A DNA stretch of 53,182 nt from Lachnospiraceae bacterium (GCA_021205385.1 JAJPXQ010000039.1:1-53182), one strand, 5' to 3'; shown: positions 7,975 through 17,078, counted from the first letter of the stretch. The notes: generated from the letters alone by a model not told the origin. A program made the numbers and translations.

Positions 7975-9447
7975 ATGAAGAGAAAGCATTCGATCCGGAC
8001 AAGGATGACCGTCATATTTTCGCTGGTACTGACTGCAGCGCTGATCGCGTGCCTGCTCGTCAATACCTTTTTTCTGGAGAACTACTATATTCGGAATAAG
8101 CAGACATCGCTCAAGGAAACGTATGAGTATCTGGACAGCGCGTCGGCGGCGGAGAGATTGACGGATGAAGATTTCGTGGATGAACTCAACGATATATGCG
8201 AGGCAAACACGATCAGCCTGTTCGTCATGGGCGCGGATGGCAAGGCCATGCTCACGACCGTCCGTGATTCCGCGGAGCTGCAGAGAGAGCTCTATGAGTA
8301 TGTGCTGGGCGCTGAATCGGATAATGTCAGGATTCTGGAGGAAAACGATCATTATCAGGTCAGTGTTACGGCAGATTCGCCAGGCGGCGGTTATCTGAAG
8401 ATCGTCGGCACGCTTGATCAGGGAGAGATCTTTGCCATTCGCACGGCGGTGGAACCTTTGCGTGAGAGCGTCCAGCTGGCGAATCAGTTTCTGGTCTACG
8501 TCGGGTGCATTGTACTGGTCATCGGCTCCTTTATCATCTATCTGGTTTCCCGGAAGATATCGGAGCCGATCCTCGAGGCTGCCAGACTGTCGGAGCGTAT
8601 GAGCGGGCTTGATTTCAGTGTAAAGTTCTCCGAAGGAAAAGACGAGGAGCTGGAGCTGCTTGGCAGAAATATGAACCGACTTTCCGAGGCGCTGGAGCGT
8701 ACCATCTCGGAACTCAAGACGGCGAACAACGAGTTGCAGAGGGATATTGAGCAGAAGGACCAGACCGACCGGATGCGCAAGGAATTTCTCTCCAATGTTT
8801 CGCACGAGCTGAAGACGCCGATTGCACTGATCCAGGGTTATGCGGAGGGACTGCAGGAATGTGTCAACGACGACGCGGAGAGCCGGGAATTTTACTGTGA
8901 TGTCATCATGGACGAGGCGGGGAGAATGAACCGTCTTGTGAAGAACCTGATGACACTGAATGAGCTCGAATTCGGAGACGAAGATATGGTAATGGAACGC
9001 TTTGACCTGGCAGGCATGATCCATACCATGCTGCAGGCCATGCAGATTCTCTTCGAACAGAAAGGCGTATGGCTGGTTTTCAACGCGCCGGAACCGGTCT
9101 ATGCCTGGGGAAACGAGTTCAAGATAGAGCAGGTGCTGAATAATTACATCAGCAACGCTCTGAATCACGTGGACGGAGATAAGACCATCAAAATTACGCT
9201 CGAGAGGAGGGAAGGTCATGTCCGCACCGGTGTGTTCAACACAGGGAAACCAATTCCGGAGGAGGATATTGAGCGAATCTGGGATAAGTTCTACAAGGTG
9301 GACAAGGCGCGGACGCGCGAGTATGGCGGCAGCGGCGTGGGTCTCTCGATTGTGAAGGCAATTATGGAGTCTATCCACCAGCGCTATGGAGCAGTAAACT
9401 ATGAAAACGGCGTCGAATTCTGGTTTGAGCTGGACGACGGAAATTAA
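7975..9447 (+). CDS. orphan membrane sensor histidine kinase
   Basis: A 490-aa two-span sensor kinase. Order: TM1 (about residues 12-33), an extracytoplasmic region of about 125 residues, TM2 (FLVYVGCIVLVIGSFIIYLV), HAMP, HisKA with the phospho-acceptor in FLSNVSHELKTPIALIQGY, and HATPase_c with N box IEQVLNNYISNALNHV and G2 box YGGSGVGLSIVKAI. The G1 box reads FNTGKP rather than DxGxG. The ATG at 7975 is chosen because the protein then begins with a typical MKRKHSIRTRM cytosolic lead; a longer frame from 7921 would run through the leader hairpin. No response-regulator gene is adjacent, so its partner must be elsewhere. Confidence 0.9.
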   Translation: MKRKHSIRTRMTVIFSLVLTAALIACLLVNTFFLENYYIRNKQTSLKETYEYLDSASAAERLTDEDFVDELNDICEANTISLFVMGADGKAMLTTVRDSAELQRELYEYVLGAESDNVRILEENDHYQVSVTADSPGGGYLKIVGTLDQGEIFAIRTAVEPLRESVQLANQFLVYVGCIVLVIGSFIIYLVSRKISEPILEAARLSERMSGLDFSVKFSEGKDEELELLGRNMNRLSEALERTISELKTANNELQRDIEQKDQTDRMRKEFLSNVSHELKTPIALIQGYAEGLQECVNDDAESREFYCDVIMDEAGRMNRLVKNLMTLNELEFGDEDMVMERFDLAGMIHTMLQAMQILFEQKGVWLVFNAPEPVYAWGNEFKIEQVLNNYISNALNHVDGDKTIKITLERREGHVRTGVFNTGKPIPEEDIERIWDKFYKVDKARTREYGGSGVGLSIVKAIMESIHQRYGAVNYENGVEFWFELDDGN

Positions 9448-9464
9448 AAAAAGGGAGTAAAAAA

Positions 9465-10913
9465 ATGGCTGTTTTGAATCAAATACAACCCGAGAAGGTC
9501 TTTCATTATTTTGAAGAGATCAGTGGGATTCCACGCGTCTCTCTTCTTACGAAGGAAATCAGCGATTATCTTGTTTCCTTTGCGCGGGAGCGTAATCTTG
9601 ACTGCCGGCGCGACGAGGCGGGCAATGTGATCATCAGAAAGGATGCATCTGCGGGATATGAGGCCGCGGAGCCGGTCATTCTGCAGGGCCATATGGATAT
9701 GGTCGCTGTGAAGGAAGCGGGTGTGGAAAAGAATCTGCTGAAGGAAGGACTGGATCTGGAGGTCAACGGCGACAGTATTTCAGCGAAGGGAACTTCCCTG
9801 GGCGGAGACGACGGGATAGCGTTAGCCTGCGCACTGGCGATACTGGACGATGACAGTATCCCACATCCGCCGCTCGAGGTGGTCTTCACCACCGACGAGG
9901 AGATTGGCATGCTGGGAGCGACCATGCTTGATGTCTCTGACCTGAAGGGCCATATACTGCTGAATATGGATTCGGAGGAGGAGGGCGTTTTTACAGTGAG
10001 CTGCGCCGGCGGCGTAACGGTCCTCTGTCATCTGCCGTATGAGACAGAGGAGCTTAAGAGCGCCGCACTGAAGGTCCGGATCAGCGGCCTGAGTGGCGGG
10101 CATTCCGGAACAGAGATTCATAAGAAAAGTGCGAATGCGAATATTCTGCTCAGCTACCTTCTGTCCGGCCTGAGTGAGAAAGTAGGAATCGGCCTGATTT
10201 CCATGAGCGGCGGTGAGGCGGACAATGCGATCGCCGCGTCAGCGGAAGCGCACATCGCATTGAAAGAGGAGGATATCGCCGCTGCAGAGAGTTTCCTGAG
10301 AAATGTTTTCGCGGGAAGACAGGAAAAATATAAGGCGACTGACCCGAATATGCGGCTTGAGATAACGGTCGGGGAGCTTCGGAAGCGCAGCGTTCTGACG
10401 GATAGTTCAACGAGGAAGGCACTTTTGCTGCTTCGCTTCGTACCGAATGGTATAGACTGCAGGAGCCGGGAAAACCCGGATATCGTGCAGACATCCTCCA
10501 ACTTCGGTGTCTTACGGACGAAAGAGGATAGCCTGGAGCTCCTGATCAGTGTGCGCAGCTCGGTTGAACAGGAGAAAAAGGATCTGTGCGCAAGAATCAG
10601 ACTGGCGATGGAGTCACTCGGAGCAACGGTAGAGTTTACCGGCGATTACCCGGGCTGGGAGTATCGTCCGGAGTCGAAGCTTCGCAATGTGATGTGCGGC
10701 GTTTACCGGCAGCTTTTCGGCAGGGAGCCGCGCGTGGAGGGCGTCCACGCCGGGTTGGAATGCGGCCTCTTTGCTTCGAAGATTCCGGAGCTCGATGCGG
10801 TGTCCTTCGGCCCGCAGATCAACAATATTCACTCGACGAGAGAGGAACTTATCATTTCTTCGGTGCAGAGGTTCTGGGAGCTGCTGCTGGGGACGCTGCG
10901 GGAACTGCGGTAG
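9465..10913 (+). CDS. pepD: aminoacyl-histidine dipeptidase (M20, PepD type)
   Basis: A 482-aa cytosolic zinc dipeptidase of peptidase family M20C, which splits Xaa-His and other dipeptides. Metal and catalytic motifs are visible in order: GHMDMVAV near residue 78, the bridging-Asp motif GGDDGIALA near 111, the catalytic TTDEEIGMLGA near 146, the MDSEE region, the dimerisation segment with GLSGGHSGTEIH, and the last ligand region HSTREEL. Length fits PepD (about 485 aa). AGGGAG precedes the ATG. It lies 17 nt after the kinase gene and could be cotranscribed with it. The downstream corrinoid activator starts 56 nt later. Confidence 0.9.
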   Translation: MAVLNQIQPEKVFHYFEEISGIPRVSLLTKEISDYLVSFARERNLDCRRDEAGNVIIRKDASAGYEAAEPVILQGHMDMVAVKEAGVEKNLLKEGLDLEVNGDSISAKGTSLGGDDGIALACALAILDDDSIPHPPLEVVFTTDEEIGMLGATMLDVSDLKGHILLNMDSEEEGVFTVSCAGGVTVLCHLPYETEELKSAALKVRISGLSGGHSGTEIHKKSANANILLSYLLSGLSEKVGIGLISMSGGEADNAIAASAEAHIALKEEDIAAAESFLRNVFAGRQEKYKATDPNMRLEITVGELRKRSVLTDSSTRKALLLLRFVPNGIDCRSRENPDIVQTSSNFGVLRTKEDSLELLISVRSSVEQEKKDLCARIRLAMESLGATVEFTGDYPGWEYRPESKLRNVMCGVYRQLFGREPRVEGVHAGLECGLFASKIPELDAVSFGPQINNIHSTREELIISSVQRFWELLLGTLRELR

Positions 10914-10969
10914 AGGACGGGTGCCTCTGGCGATGACAGTATACTGGATGTATGAAGGGGAAGGTTCAG

Positions 10970-12463
10970 ATGAAGTATCCGGTTACATTTATCAGAGAAA
11001 ATATTGTATATGATGCCGAAGAAGGGGTGACCCTTCTTGAGGCGGAGCGTCTGGCGGGGCTTACGCCGGACGCTCCCTGCGGCGGAAACGGGAAATGCGG
11101 AAAATGCAGGGTTCTGGTGGACGGTGTGTCCCTGGCAGCCTGCCAGGTTCTGGTCACAAAGGCCATGAATGTAGACACAGGCGCCGGAAAAGAAGGGGCG
11201 AACCAGATCCTGACAGAGGGGGCAAAAAGCCGGGTGGAACTGGCGCCGGGAGAGCTTCCGGAGGATGTGGAACGTCCGTTCCTGGCTGCCGTGGATCTGG
11301 GGTCAACTTCTGTGGTAGTCTATCTGCTTGACGGGAAGACCGGAGAGACGCTTGCGGTGCGGAGCATGCTGAACCCACAGCGACAGTATGGCGCAGATGT
11401 AGTTATGCGCGCCAGTTACGCGATGGAACACGGCGCGGAAGCCCTCAGTTCTTGCATCCGGCGGCTGGTGGGCGAGATGATCCGTGAGCTGGCGAGGGAA
11501 TGCGGAGGAACACAGGAGGATGTTGTGCGCATCGTTATGGTCGGAAACAGCTGTATGCATCATCTGTTTCTGGAGATCCCGGTGGACTCTCTGGTGCTTG
11601 CACCGTATGAGCCGAAGGTGAAGGATGCGGTCACATATTCTGCACAGGAGCTGGGGATGCAGGCGCATCCTGCGGCGAAGCTCAGCTGGCTTCCCAATAT
11701 CGGCGGTTTCGTCGGGGCGGATACGGTGGGCTGTATTCTGGCGACCCATATGGAAGAGCGTGAGAAGATGACGCTGATGATCGATATTGGCACGAACGGA
11801 GAGATGGTGCTCGGAAACCGGGCGACGGGACTGACAGCCTGCTCCACGGCGGCGGGACCGGCCTTCGAGGGCGCGAAGATCAGCTGCGGTATGCGCGGCA
11901 GTACCGGCGCGATCGATCATGTGTATCTGGACGGCGGGGGCCATATGACCTGGCATGTGATTGGCGAAGGGGAGCCGATAGGGATCTGCGGATCCGGCCT
12001 GCTGGACGCGGCGGCATGCCTGCTGAAAAATGGTACGGTTGATGAGAGCGGAAGGATGGAGGCTGACTGGCATTTTACAGAAAATGTATCGCTGCTTCAG
12101 CAGGATATCCGTGAACTGCAGCTCGCAAAGGCGGCCATTGCTGCGGGAATCCGGATTCTCTGCACGAAAAAAGGCATTGAAGTGGGAGACATCGAGGAGG
12201 TGCTGATTGCCGGTGCATTTGGGAATTATCTTGACCCGGAGAGCGCCTGCGACATCGGGATGCTTCCGGAGGAACTCAGGGGCAGGATTACTTCGGTTGG
12301 AAACGCCGCCGGCGAGGGCGCAAGAATAGCGGCGTTGAATGAAAGCGAATATGAGCGGAGCCGTATTCTCGCCCGCGAAGTGGAATTCATAGAGCTCGCG
12401 CGAGAAGCGGATTTTCAGGATGTTTATGTCGATGAACTGGAATTTCCGGAACAGGAGGACTGA
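10970..12463 (+). CDS. RACo/RamA-type corrinoid activation protein (2Fe-2S + ASKHA, DUF4445)
   Basis: A 497-aa protein with an N-terminal 2Fe-2S ferredoxin domain (PCGGNGKCGKCRV plus AAC, about residues 36-60) followed by an ASKHA-fold ATPase domain (VDLGSTSVVVYLLDGKTG near 105; MIDIGTNGEM near 270; GICGSGLLD near 340; AGAFGNYLDP near 420). Family members reactivate inactive Co(II) corrinoid proteins by ATP-driven reduction to Co(I). The start at 10970 follows GGGGAAGG; the in-frame ATG 18 nt upstream has no ribosome site. It overlaps nothing and is followed after 2 nt by the DUF2284 gene. The methyl-THF methyltransferase and corrinoid protein 2-5 kb downstream are its likely clients (inference). 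Confidence 0.9.
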   Translation: MKYPVTFIRENIVYDAEEGVTLLEAERLAGLTPDAPCGGNGKCGKCRVLVDGVSLAACQVLVTKAMNVDTGAGKEGANQILTEGAKSRVELAPGELPEDVERPFLAAVDLGSTSVVVYLLDGKTGETLAVRSMLNPQRQYGADVVMRASYAMEHGAEALSSCIRRLVGEMIRELARECGGTQEDVVRIVMVGNSCMHHLFLEIPVDSLVLAPYEPKVKDAVTYSAQELGMQAHPAAKLSWLPNIGGFVGADTVGCILATHMEEREKMTLMIDIGTNGEMVLGNRATGLTACSTAAGPAFEGAKISCGMRGSTGAIDHVYLDGGGHMTWHVIGEGEPIGICGSGLLDAAACLLKNGTVDESGRMEADWHFTENVSLLQQDIRELQLAKAAIAAGIRILCTKKGIEVGDIEEVLIAGAFGNYLDPESACDIGMLPEELRGRITSVGNAAGEGARIAALNESEYERSRILAREVEFIELAREADFQDVYVDELEFPEQED

Positions 12464-12465
12464 AA

Positions 12466-13005
12466 ATGGGCACATATGAAGAGGCGGAAAAACTGGCCAG
12501 AGAGGCGGGATTCTCGCACCTGACGCGGCTTGACTGTGCAACGATCGAGCTGCTTCCGGAGGTGCGTCAGATGTGTGAGGCAAATACCTGCGGCCAGTAT
12601 GGAAAAAACTGGGCATGTCCGCCGGGCTGCGGCACTCTGGAAGAGTGCAGGGACAGGATTGCACCCTATAGCTGGGGCATTCTGGTACAGACGGTTGGCG
12701 AGCTCGAAGACAGCCTGGATTTCGAAGGGATTATGGAGACGGAGGAACGGCATAAGAAATGTTTTGCAAAGGCGGCGGACCTGATGCGGGCGCATTTTTC
12801 CGATGTCTTCAGCCTGGGAGCCGGCTGCTGCACAATCTGTGCGGACTGTGCGTATCCGGATGCGCCCTGCCGCTTCCCGGAAAAACGCGTTTCTTCCGTG
12901 GAATCTTATGGCATTTTTGTCAGCCAGCTCTGCAAGGACAACGGGATCCCTTACAATTACGGGCCGGATACGATTGCTTACACAAGCTGTTTTCTGCTTG
13001 GCTGA
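12466..13005 (+). CDS. DUF2284 cysteine-rich metal-binding protein
   Basis: A 179-aa cytosolic protein with many cysteines in the DUF2284 arrangement: CEANTCGQYGKNWACPPGCG (about residues 36-55), GAGCCTICADCAYPDAPC (about 120-137) and a final TSCFLLG. DUF2284 proteins are predicted metal or Fe-S binders and often sit beside corrinoid methyltransferase genes; their exact role is not established. The ATG is only 2 nt after the activator stop, with GGAGG in the end of that gene, so translation is coupled. The likely role is a helper in reductive corrinoid activation. Confidence 0.8.
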   Translation: MGTYEEAEKLAREAGFSHLTRLDCATIELLPEVRQMCEANTCGQYGKNWACPPGCGTLEECRDRIAPYSWGILVQTVGELEDSLDFEGIMETEERHKKCFAKAADLMRAHFSDVFSLGAGCCTICADCAYPDAPCRFPEKRVSSVESYGIFVSQLCKDNGIPYNYGPDTIAYTSCFLLG

Positions 13006-13015
13006 GATCTGCTCT

Positions 13016-14542
13016 TCAGTCTCCTTCCATCTCCAGAAGATGGAAGGACAGGAGCAGATAGAGCAGCTCGTCCGGTTTGGAAAAGTCGGATTTCATGAAA
13101 TCGCGGATTTTCTCCAGCCGGTACAGCAGCGTACTGCGGTGGATAAACAGCGCTTCCGCGGTGCGGGTAATGCTCTGGTGGTTTTCCAGGTAACAGCGCA
13201 GCGTTCGGTAGAGCTGTGTGTGGCTGCCGGCGTCAGCATTTTTCAGGGCAATCAGCTTCTCGTGACAGATCATGTACGCGGGAAGCTTTTTTGTGCTCTG
13301 CTCCATGATATAGCGCAGCGCGATATCCTGGTTGAAGTGATGAATCCAGAGCGAAGGATTGATGCGGCGCCCCACCTGCAGAGCGATCGTGGCCTGCTGA
13401 TATTGGCGCTGAAAGTTAAAGTGTCCGAGCATTTTCCGGCTGTAGCCTGCGTTCAGGAGACTGTCGCGGATGAAATTCGCCAGCTTCTGTGAGACTTCAT
13501 CGGGCGACAGGCTGCACAGGTCGAGATTCACATAGACGACCACGTTACCCTGGTGCTCCACGGCGCAGGAGGCCGGGATGGTGTTCTCTACGTAGCTGCA
13601 GATTGAGCGCAGCGTGAGGTTCTTGAAGTCGAGAATACCGGTCTTCAGGAGAATGCACTGGTAGCTGTGTGAGGAGAGCCATCCGGCGCTGGAAAACTGC
13701 TGGCTGATCTCCACATAGTCTGCGCTCGGGTCGGTCAGCAGAGTCCTGAAAATCTGATGCAGTGAGAGGGCGGAACTGTGGTCGGCCATCGGGTTCACCG
13801 CCAGCGCATGCGATACCATTCGCGCCAGATGCTCCAGCAGAAAGCCGAAGGTGTCGTCAAGCGGGACCTCTCCCTCGTTGATCATCAGGCGAAAAGAAGC
13901 CCGCTCCTGCTGGAAAATATTGACACAGAGGGAAGGAGCGGCGATCTGATTTCCCGGATAATAGAAGTAGCCGGTCCGGTATGCAGCCTCCTCATAGTTC
14001 TGGTCACTCTTGAGCGCATTGACCAGATCCCGCGTCTCCTCATCAGAACCAAGAATTGGGGGCTCCATGCGCCCGAAAGCAGTCTTCTTGGAAGCAATCA
14101 CTGTAAAATCCATACCGACAAGCATCATGGGGTTGGGAATGACGCGGTCGGTCAGGTCAAGCAGCTGCTGAATGGAAGCGCTGCTCAGCCGGGAGTCGAA
14201 CAGCGACTGGTTCCATTCTTCATAGAGCGCAAAGATTTCCTGCAAAAAGGAGGCCAGTTCCCGCAGAGAAACGGATTCCGGCAAAATGCAGAGATTCGGA
14301 TAATCGGAGGGAGAAACGTGAAATGCCGCGCCGGTAAGAATCAGGAAAGTCTTCGACAGTTTGTGAGAAGGCATCGCAAAATCCGGATCGTCTGACATGT
14401 AGAGAATGCCGTCTTCGAGATTCCCTTTTCCATCGTAGGTGAGAGGGTATCTAAGATGCGGTTCGGCGGACAGCCAGTCGGAGACCGTTAAGGTGTATTT
14501 TTTCTTCAGATGCCAGGTGATCAGAAGTGCGCTCAGTTTCAT
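13016..14542 (-). CDS. PucR/CdaR-type transcriptional regulator
   Basis: A 508-aa cytosolic regulator. The C-terminal PucR-type helix-turn-helix is clear: YLENHQSITRTAEALFIHRS then TLLYRLEKI, about residues 450-480. The rest is a large sensory region, including a middle domain like those of CdaR/PucR proteins, with no recognised ligand motif. It is divergent from the methyl-THF methyltransferase gene and convergent with the activator/DUF2284 pair, so it probably controls this corrinoid set. Its own promoter reads TTGTAT-N17-TATAAT, with a perfect inverted repeat just upstream at 14615-14641 that could be its autoregulatory site. The signal is unknown; an O- or N-methylated compound is a reasonable guess. 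Confidence 0.8.
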   Translation of the reverse strand: MKLSALLITWHLKKKYTLTVSDWLSAEPHLRYPLTYDGKGNLEDGILYMSDDPDFAMPSHKLSKTFLILTGAAFHVSPSDYPNLCILPESVSLRELASFLQEIFALYEEWNQSLFDSRLSSASIQQLLDLTDRVIPNPMMLVGMDFTVIASKKTAFGRMEPPILGSDEETRDLVNALKSDQNYEEAAYRTGYFYYPGNQIAAPSLCVNIFQQERASFRLMINEGEVPLDDTFGFLLEHLARMVSHALAVNPMADHSSALSLHQIFRTLLTDPSADYVEISQQFSSAGWLSSHSYQCILLKTGILDFKNLTLRSICSYVENTIPASCAVEHQGNVVVYVNLDLCSLSPDEVSQKLANFIRDSLLNAGYSRKMLGHFNFQRQYQQATIALQVGRRINPSLWIHHFNQDIALRYIMEQSTKKLPAYMICHEKLIALKNADAGSHTQLYRTLRCYLENHQSITRTAEALFIHRSTLLYRLEKIRDFMKSDFSKPDELLYLLLSFHLLEMEGD

Positions 14543-14572
14543 ATGGTTCGGTCCTTTTTCAATATTTCTTTC

Positions 14573-14601
14573 ATTATACTCTGAAAACAGAAAAGATACA
14601 A
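14573..14601 (-). promoter_or_regulatory. sigma-A promoter of the PucR-type regulator
   Basis: Read on the minus strand: TTGTAT (14601-14596), 17-nt spacer, TATAAT (14578-14573). It lies 31 nt upstream of the regulator start. Confidence 0.7.
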
Positions 14602-14614
14602 TGGAAGAAAACGG

Positions 14615-14641
14615 GTTTTTCCTACAAAACGTAGGAAAAAC
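14615..14641. promoter_or_regulatory. perfect 11-bp inverted repeat, candidate operator
   Basis: GTTTTTCCTAC (14615-14625), AAAAC, GTAGGAAAAAC (14631-14641). It sits directly upstream of the regulator's -35 element and in the region shared with the methyltransferase gene. A third half-site TAGGAAAAA recurs at 14705-14713. The repeated half-site supports a protein-binding site rather than a chance hairpin. Confidence 0.65.
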
Positions 14642-14780
14642 AATTTGAAAATAGACGATTTTGAAGATGGAGAAAGTGCGAAAGGAGTGGTATATTTATA
14701 CACATAGGAAAAATGTACAGAATCATTAAAAATGTTTCATTTGAAGCTGTGCATCATTTATAAAAAGGAGGACACAGGAT

Positions 14781-15584
14781 TTGATTATTATCGGGGAAAA
14801 GATCAATGGTTCCATTCCGGTTGTTGCGGACGCCATCGCAAAGCGGGATGCGGAATTTATCAAAAACAGAGCAAAGGCACAGGCTGATGCGGGAGCTACT
14901 TTTATTGACTGCTGTGCATCGGTGCCGGAGGCAGAGGAAGTTGAGACGCTGAAATGGATGATTGATTGTATTCAGGAAGCGACGGATCTTCCGATTTCTG
15001 TAGACAGCCCCAGCGCAGATGTACTTGCGCAGGTGATTCCCTATGTGAATAAGCCAGGCCTGGTCAATTCCGTGTCCGGTGAGGGAGACAAGATTGATAA
15101 GCTGTTCCCGCTGATTGCCGGGACCAAGTGGGAAGTAATCTGTCTGCTGTCTGATGATACGGGAATTCCGAAGAGCGCTGCGGATCGCCTGCGGGTCTTC
15201 GATTATATTCTGAAGAAAGCAGATGAGTATGGGATCAAGCAGTCTCAGATGCATATTGATCCGCTGGTTGAGATGCTCTGCACCTCAGAGGATGGAATTG
15301 CACTGAATGAGGAGGTCATCAGCACGGTGCGCGGACGCTGCCCGAGCATTCATATCACCGCTGCGGTCAGCAATATCTCCTTCAATCTTCCGGTCAGAAA
15401 GATGGTGAACCTTGGATTTACGGTTCTTGCGATGAAGGCAGGACTGGACAGCGCCATTCTTGATCCGCTGAACAGGGATATGATGGGCGTTATTTACGCG
15501 ACGGAGGCACTTCTGGGTCAGGATGACTACTGCATGGAGTACATCAGTGCTTACAGAGAGGGTATCTTCGGACCGAAGAAATAA
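14781..15584 (+). CDS. methyltetrahydrofolate:corrinoid methyltransferase (pterin-binding)
   Basis: A 267-aa TIM-barrel protein of the pterin-binding family (methyltransferase II type, MtgA/MtvA-like). It carries a methyl group between a corrinoid protein and tetrahydrofolate in the cytosol. Visible: IIGEKINGS at the start, AGATFIDCCAS near residue 37, the pterin-site PISVDSPSADVL near 72, DPLVEML near 157 and AVSNISFNLP near 195. The TTG start at 14781 follows AAAAAGGAGG; no Met is better placed. The cognate corrinoid protein follows 96 nt later. No substrate-specific MtxB/MttB-type methyltransferase is adjacent, so the methyl donor is unknown. Confidence 0.88.
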   Translation: MIIIGEKINGSIPVVADAIAKRDAEFIKNRAKAQADAGATFIDCCASVPEAEEVETLKWMIDCIQEATDLPISVDSPSADVLAQVIPYVNKPGLVNSVSGEGDKIDKLFPLIAGTKWEVICLLSDDTGIPKSAADRLRVFDYILKKADEYGIKQSQMHIDPLVEMLCTSEDGIALNEEVISTVRGRCPSIHITAAVSNISFNLPVRKMVNLGFTVLAMKAGLDSAILDPLNRDMMGVIYATEALLGQDDYCMEYISAYREGIFGPKK

Positions 15585-15680
15585 GTATACATAAGGCCAC
15601 AGGCGACGATGCAGGGGAACGCCATTCGCCCGCGTCAGCCGCTCAAAAAATATAATATTTAAAATATGGAGGAAAACAAA

Positions 15681-16316
15681 ATGGCAGGAATTCAGGAAGT
15701 TTATGATCTGGTAGTAAAAGGTAAGACAAAGCTTGTAGGAGCAGCAGTACAGGAAGCTCTGGATGCGGGTTGTGATCCCACGGCAGTTCTGAATGAAGGC
15801 ATGATCGCGGCTATGGACGAGGTCGGTGCAAAGTTCAAGAGCGGAGAGATCTTCGTGCCGGAGATGCTGGTTGCGGCGAGAGCCATGAAGAAGGGCGTTG
15901 AGGTGCTGAAGCCCCATCTTGCAACTGGTGTAGCCGGAGCGGCTGGCAAGGTTATTATCGGAACAGTTGCAGGCGATCTGCATGACATTGGCAAGAACCT
16001 TGTCGCGATGATGCTGGAGTCCTCAGGCTTTGAAGTGATTGATCTCGGCGTTGATGTTCCGAAGGAGAAATTTGTGGAGACCTATGAGCAGAATCCGGAT
16101 ACAAAGATTATCTGCTGTTCCGCACTCCTGACCACGACGATGCCGGCTCTGAGAGAAGCGGTTGAGCTTCTGAACGCACAGCCGTTCCGCTCGAAGATTA
16201 AGGTTATGGTTGGCGGAGCTCCGATCACGCAGGCTTTTGCGGATGAGATTGGTGCTGATGCCTATACTGAGGATGCTGCCTCTTGCGCACAGAGGGCGAA
16301 AGAGCTTGTAGCATAG
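15681..16316 (+). CDS. corrinoid (B12-binding) methyl-carrier protein
   Basis: A 211-aa corrinoid protein of the MtbC/MtqC/MtgC type. An N-terminal helical cap domain (about residues 1-85, with FVPEMLVAARAM) is followed by the B12-binding Rossmann domain with the DxHxxG signature GDLHDIGKN near residue 100, the SALLTTTMP stretch and GGAPITQAFADEIGAD. The His ligates cobalt in the base-off corrinoid. The start at 15681 follows ATGGAGGAAAACAAA; the ATG 15 nt earlier would place this GGAGG inside the gene. It accepts methyl groups from a missing methyltransferase I and passes them to the neighbouring methyl-THF methyltransferase, with the 10970-12463 protein as likely reactivator. Confidence 0.92.
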   Translation: MAGIQEVYDLVVKGKTKLVGAAVQEALDAGCDPTAVLNEGMIAAMDEVGAKFKSGEIFVPEMLVAARAMKKGVEVLKPHLATGVAGAAGKVIIGTVAGDLHDIGKNLVAMMLESSGFEVIDLGVDVPKEKFVETYEQNPDTKIICCSALLTTTMPALREAVELLNAQPFRSKIKVMVGGAPITQAFADEIGADAYTEDAASCAQRAKELVA

Positions 16317-16348
16317 ATGTATCTGTTTAAGTTTAGTCCGATCGCAGG

Positions 16349-16383
16349 AGATGGAGCCGCATTGCCGGCTCCATCTTCTGTTT
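16349..16383 (+). terminator. terminator after the corrinoid operon
   Basis: AGATGGAGCCG (16349-16359) pairs with CGGCTCCATCT (16366-16376), 11 bp with a 6-nt loop, followed by TCTGTTT. Confidence 0.75.
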
Positions 16384-16459
16384 ATGAGAAAAATTCAGTG
16401 GTCAAGGACCACATTTCGTGCTATACTTAACCATTATATCGAAAGAAGGAAGAGGCAGA

Positions 16460-17068
16460 ATGATAGCGATTATCGACTACGATGCGGGAAATATCCGGAG
16501 CGTGGAGAAGGCGCTGGTTCTACTGGGGCAGGAAGTCTGGGTAACACGGGACCGGGAGCGGATCCTGAACGCAGACAAGGTGATTCTGCCAGGGGTGGGT
16601 TCTTTCGGCGACGCCATGCGGCACCTGGAGAAATACGATCTTATCGACGTGATCCGGGAAGTGGCGGCGGACGGCAGGCCGTTCCTGGGCATCTGCCTGG
16701 GATTACAGCTTCTGTTTGAGCGCAGCGAGGAGTCTCCCGGTGCACAGGGTCTTGGTATTCTGGAAGGGGAGATTCTGAAAATTCCGGAAACGGAAGGTCT
16801 CAAGATCCCCCATATGGGCTGGAACTCACTGGAACTTCAGAACGGGGGACGCCTGTTCAGAGGCATTTCGGAACATCCCTATGTCTATTTTGTCCACTCC
16901 TATTATTTAAAGGCAAAGAATGAACAGATTGTGACGGCGGCGACGCAGTACGGCACGCGCATTCACGCGGCGGTCGAGCGCGGCAATGTGTTTGCCTGTC
17001 AGTTCCACCCGGAAAAGAGCGGCGAGGTCGGACTGAAAATGCTGAAGAATTTTGCGGAGCTGGCGTAA
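16460..17068 (+). CDS. hisH: imidazole glycerol phosphate synthase, glutamine amidotransferase subunit
   Basis: A 202-aa class I glutaminase that supplies ammonia to HisF in histidine synthesis. The nucleophile is in [13 protein letters not shown] (Cys near residue 79) and the His/Glu of the triad in CQFHPEKSG near residue 182; the oxyanion region [10 protein letters not shown] is also present. Length matches HisH (about 200 aa). GAAGGAAGAGG precedes the ATG. The hisF start follows 10 nt after the stop, so the two subunits are made together. The rest of the his pathway is not in the window. A plausible weak promoter (TGGTCA-N17-TATACT) lies just upstream. Confidence 0.95.
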   Translation: MIAIIDYDAGNIRSVEKALVLLGQEVWVTRDRERILNADKVILPGVGSFGDAMRHLEKYDLIDVIREVAADGRPFLGICLGLQLLFERSEESPGAQGLGILEGEILKIPETEGLKIPHMGWNSLELQNGGRLFRGISEHPYVYFVHSYYLKAKNEQIVTAATQYGTRIHAAVERGNVFACQFHPEKSGEVGLKMLKNFAELA

Positions 17069-17078
17069 GGAGGAACGG

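Noticed and set aside
7903-9378. Long minus-strand frame opposite the histidine kinase
   Set aside because: No family pattern and no ribosome site; it is an antisense shadow of a clear kinase.
15585-15680. A cobalamin riboswitch before the corrinoid protein gene
   Set aside because: The gap is under 100 nt and lacks a recognisable B12-box.
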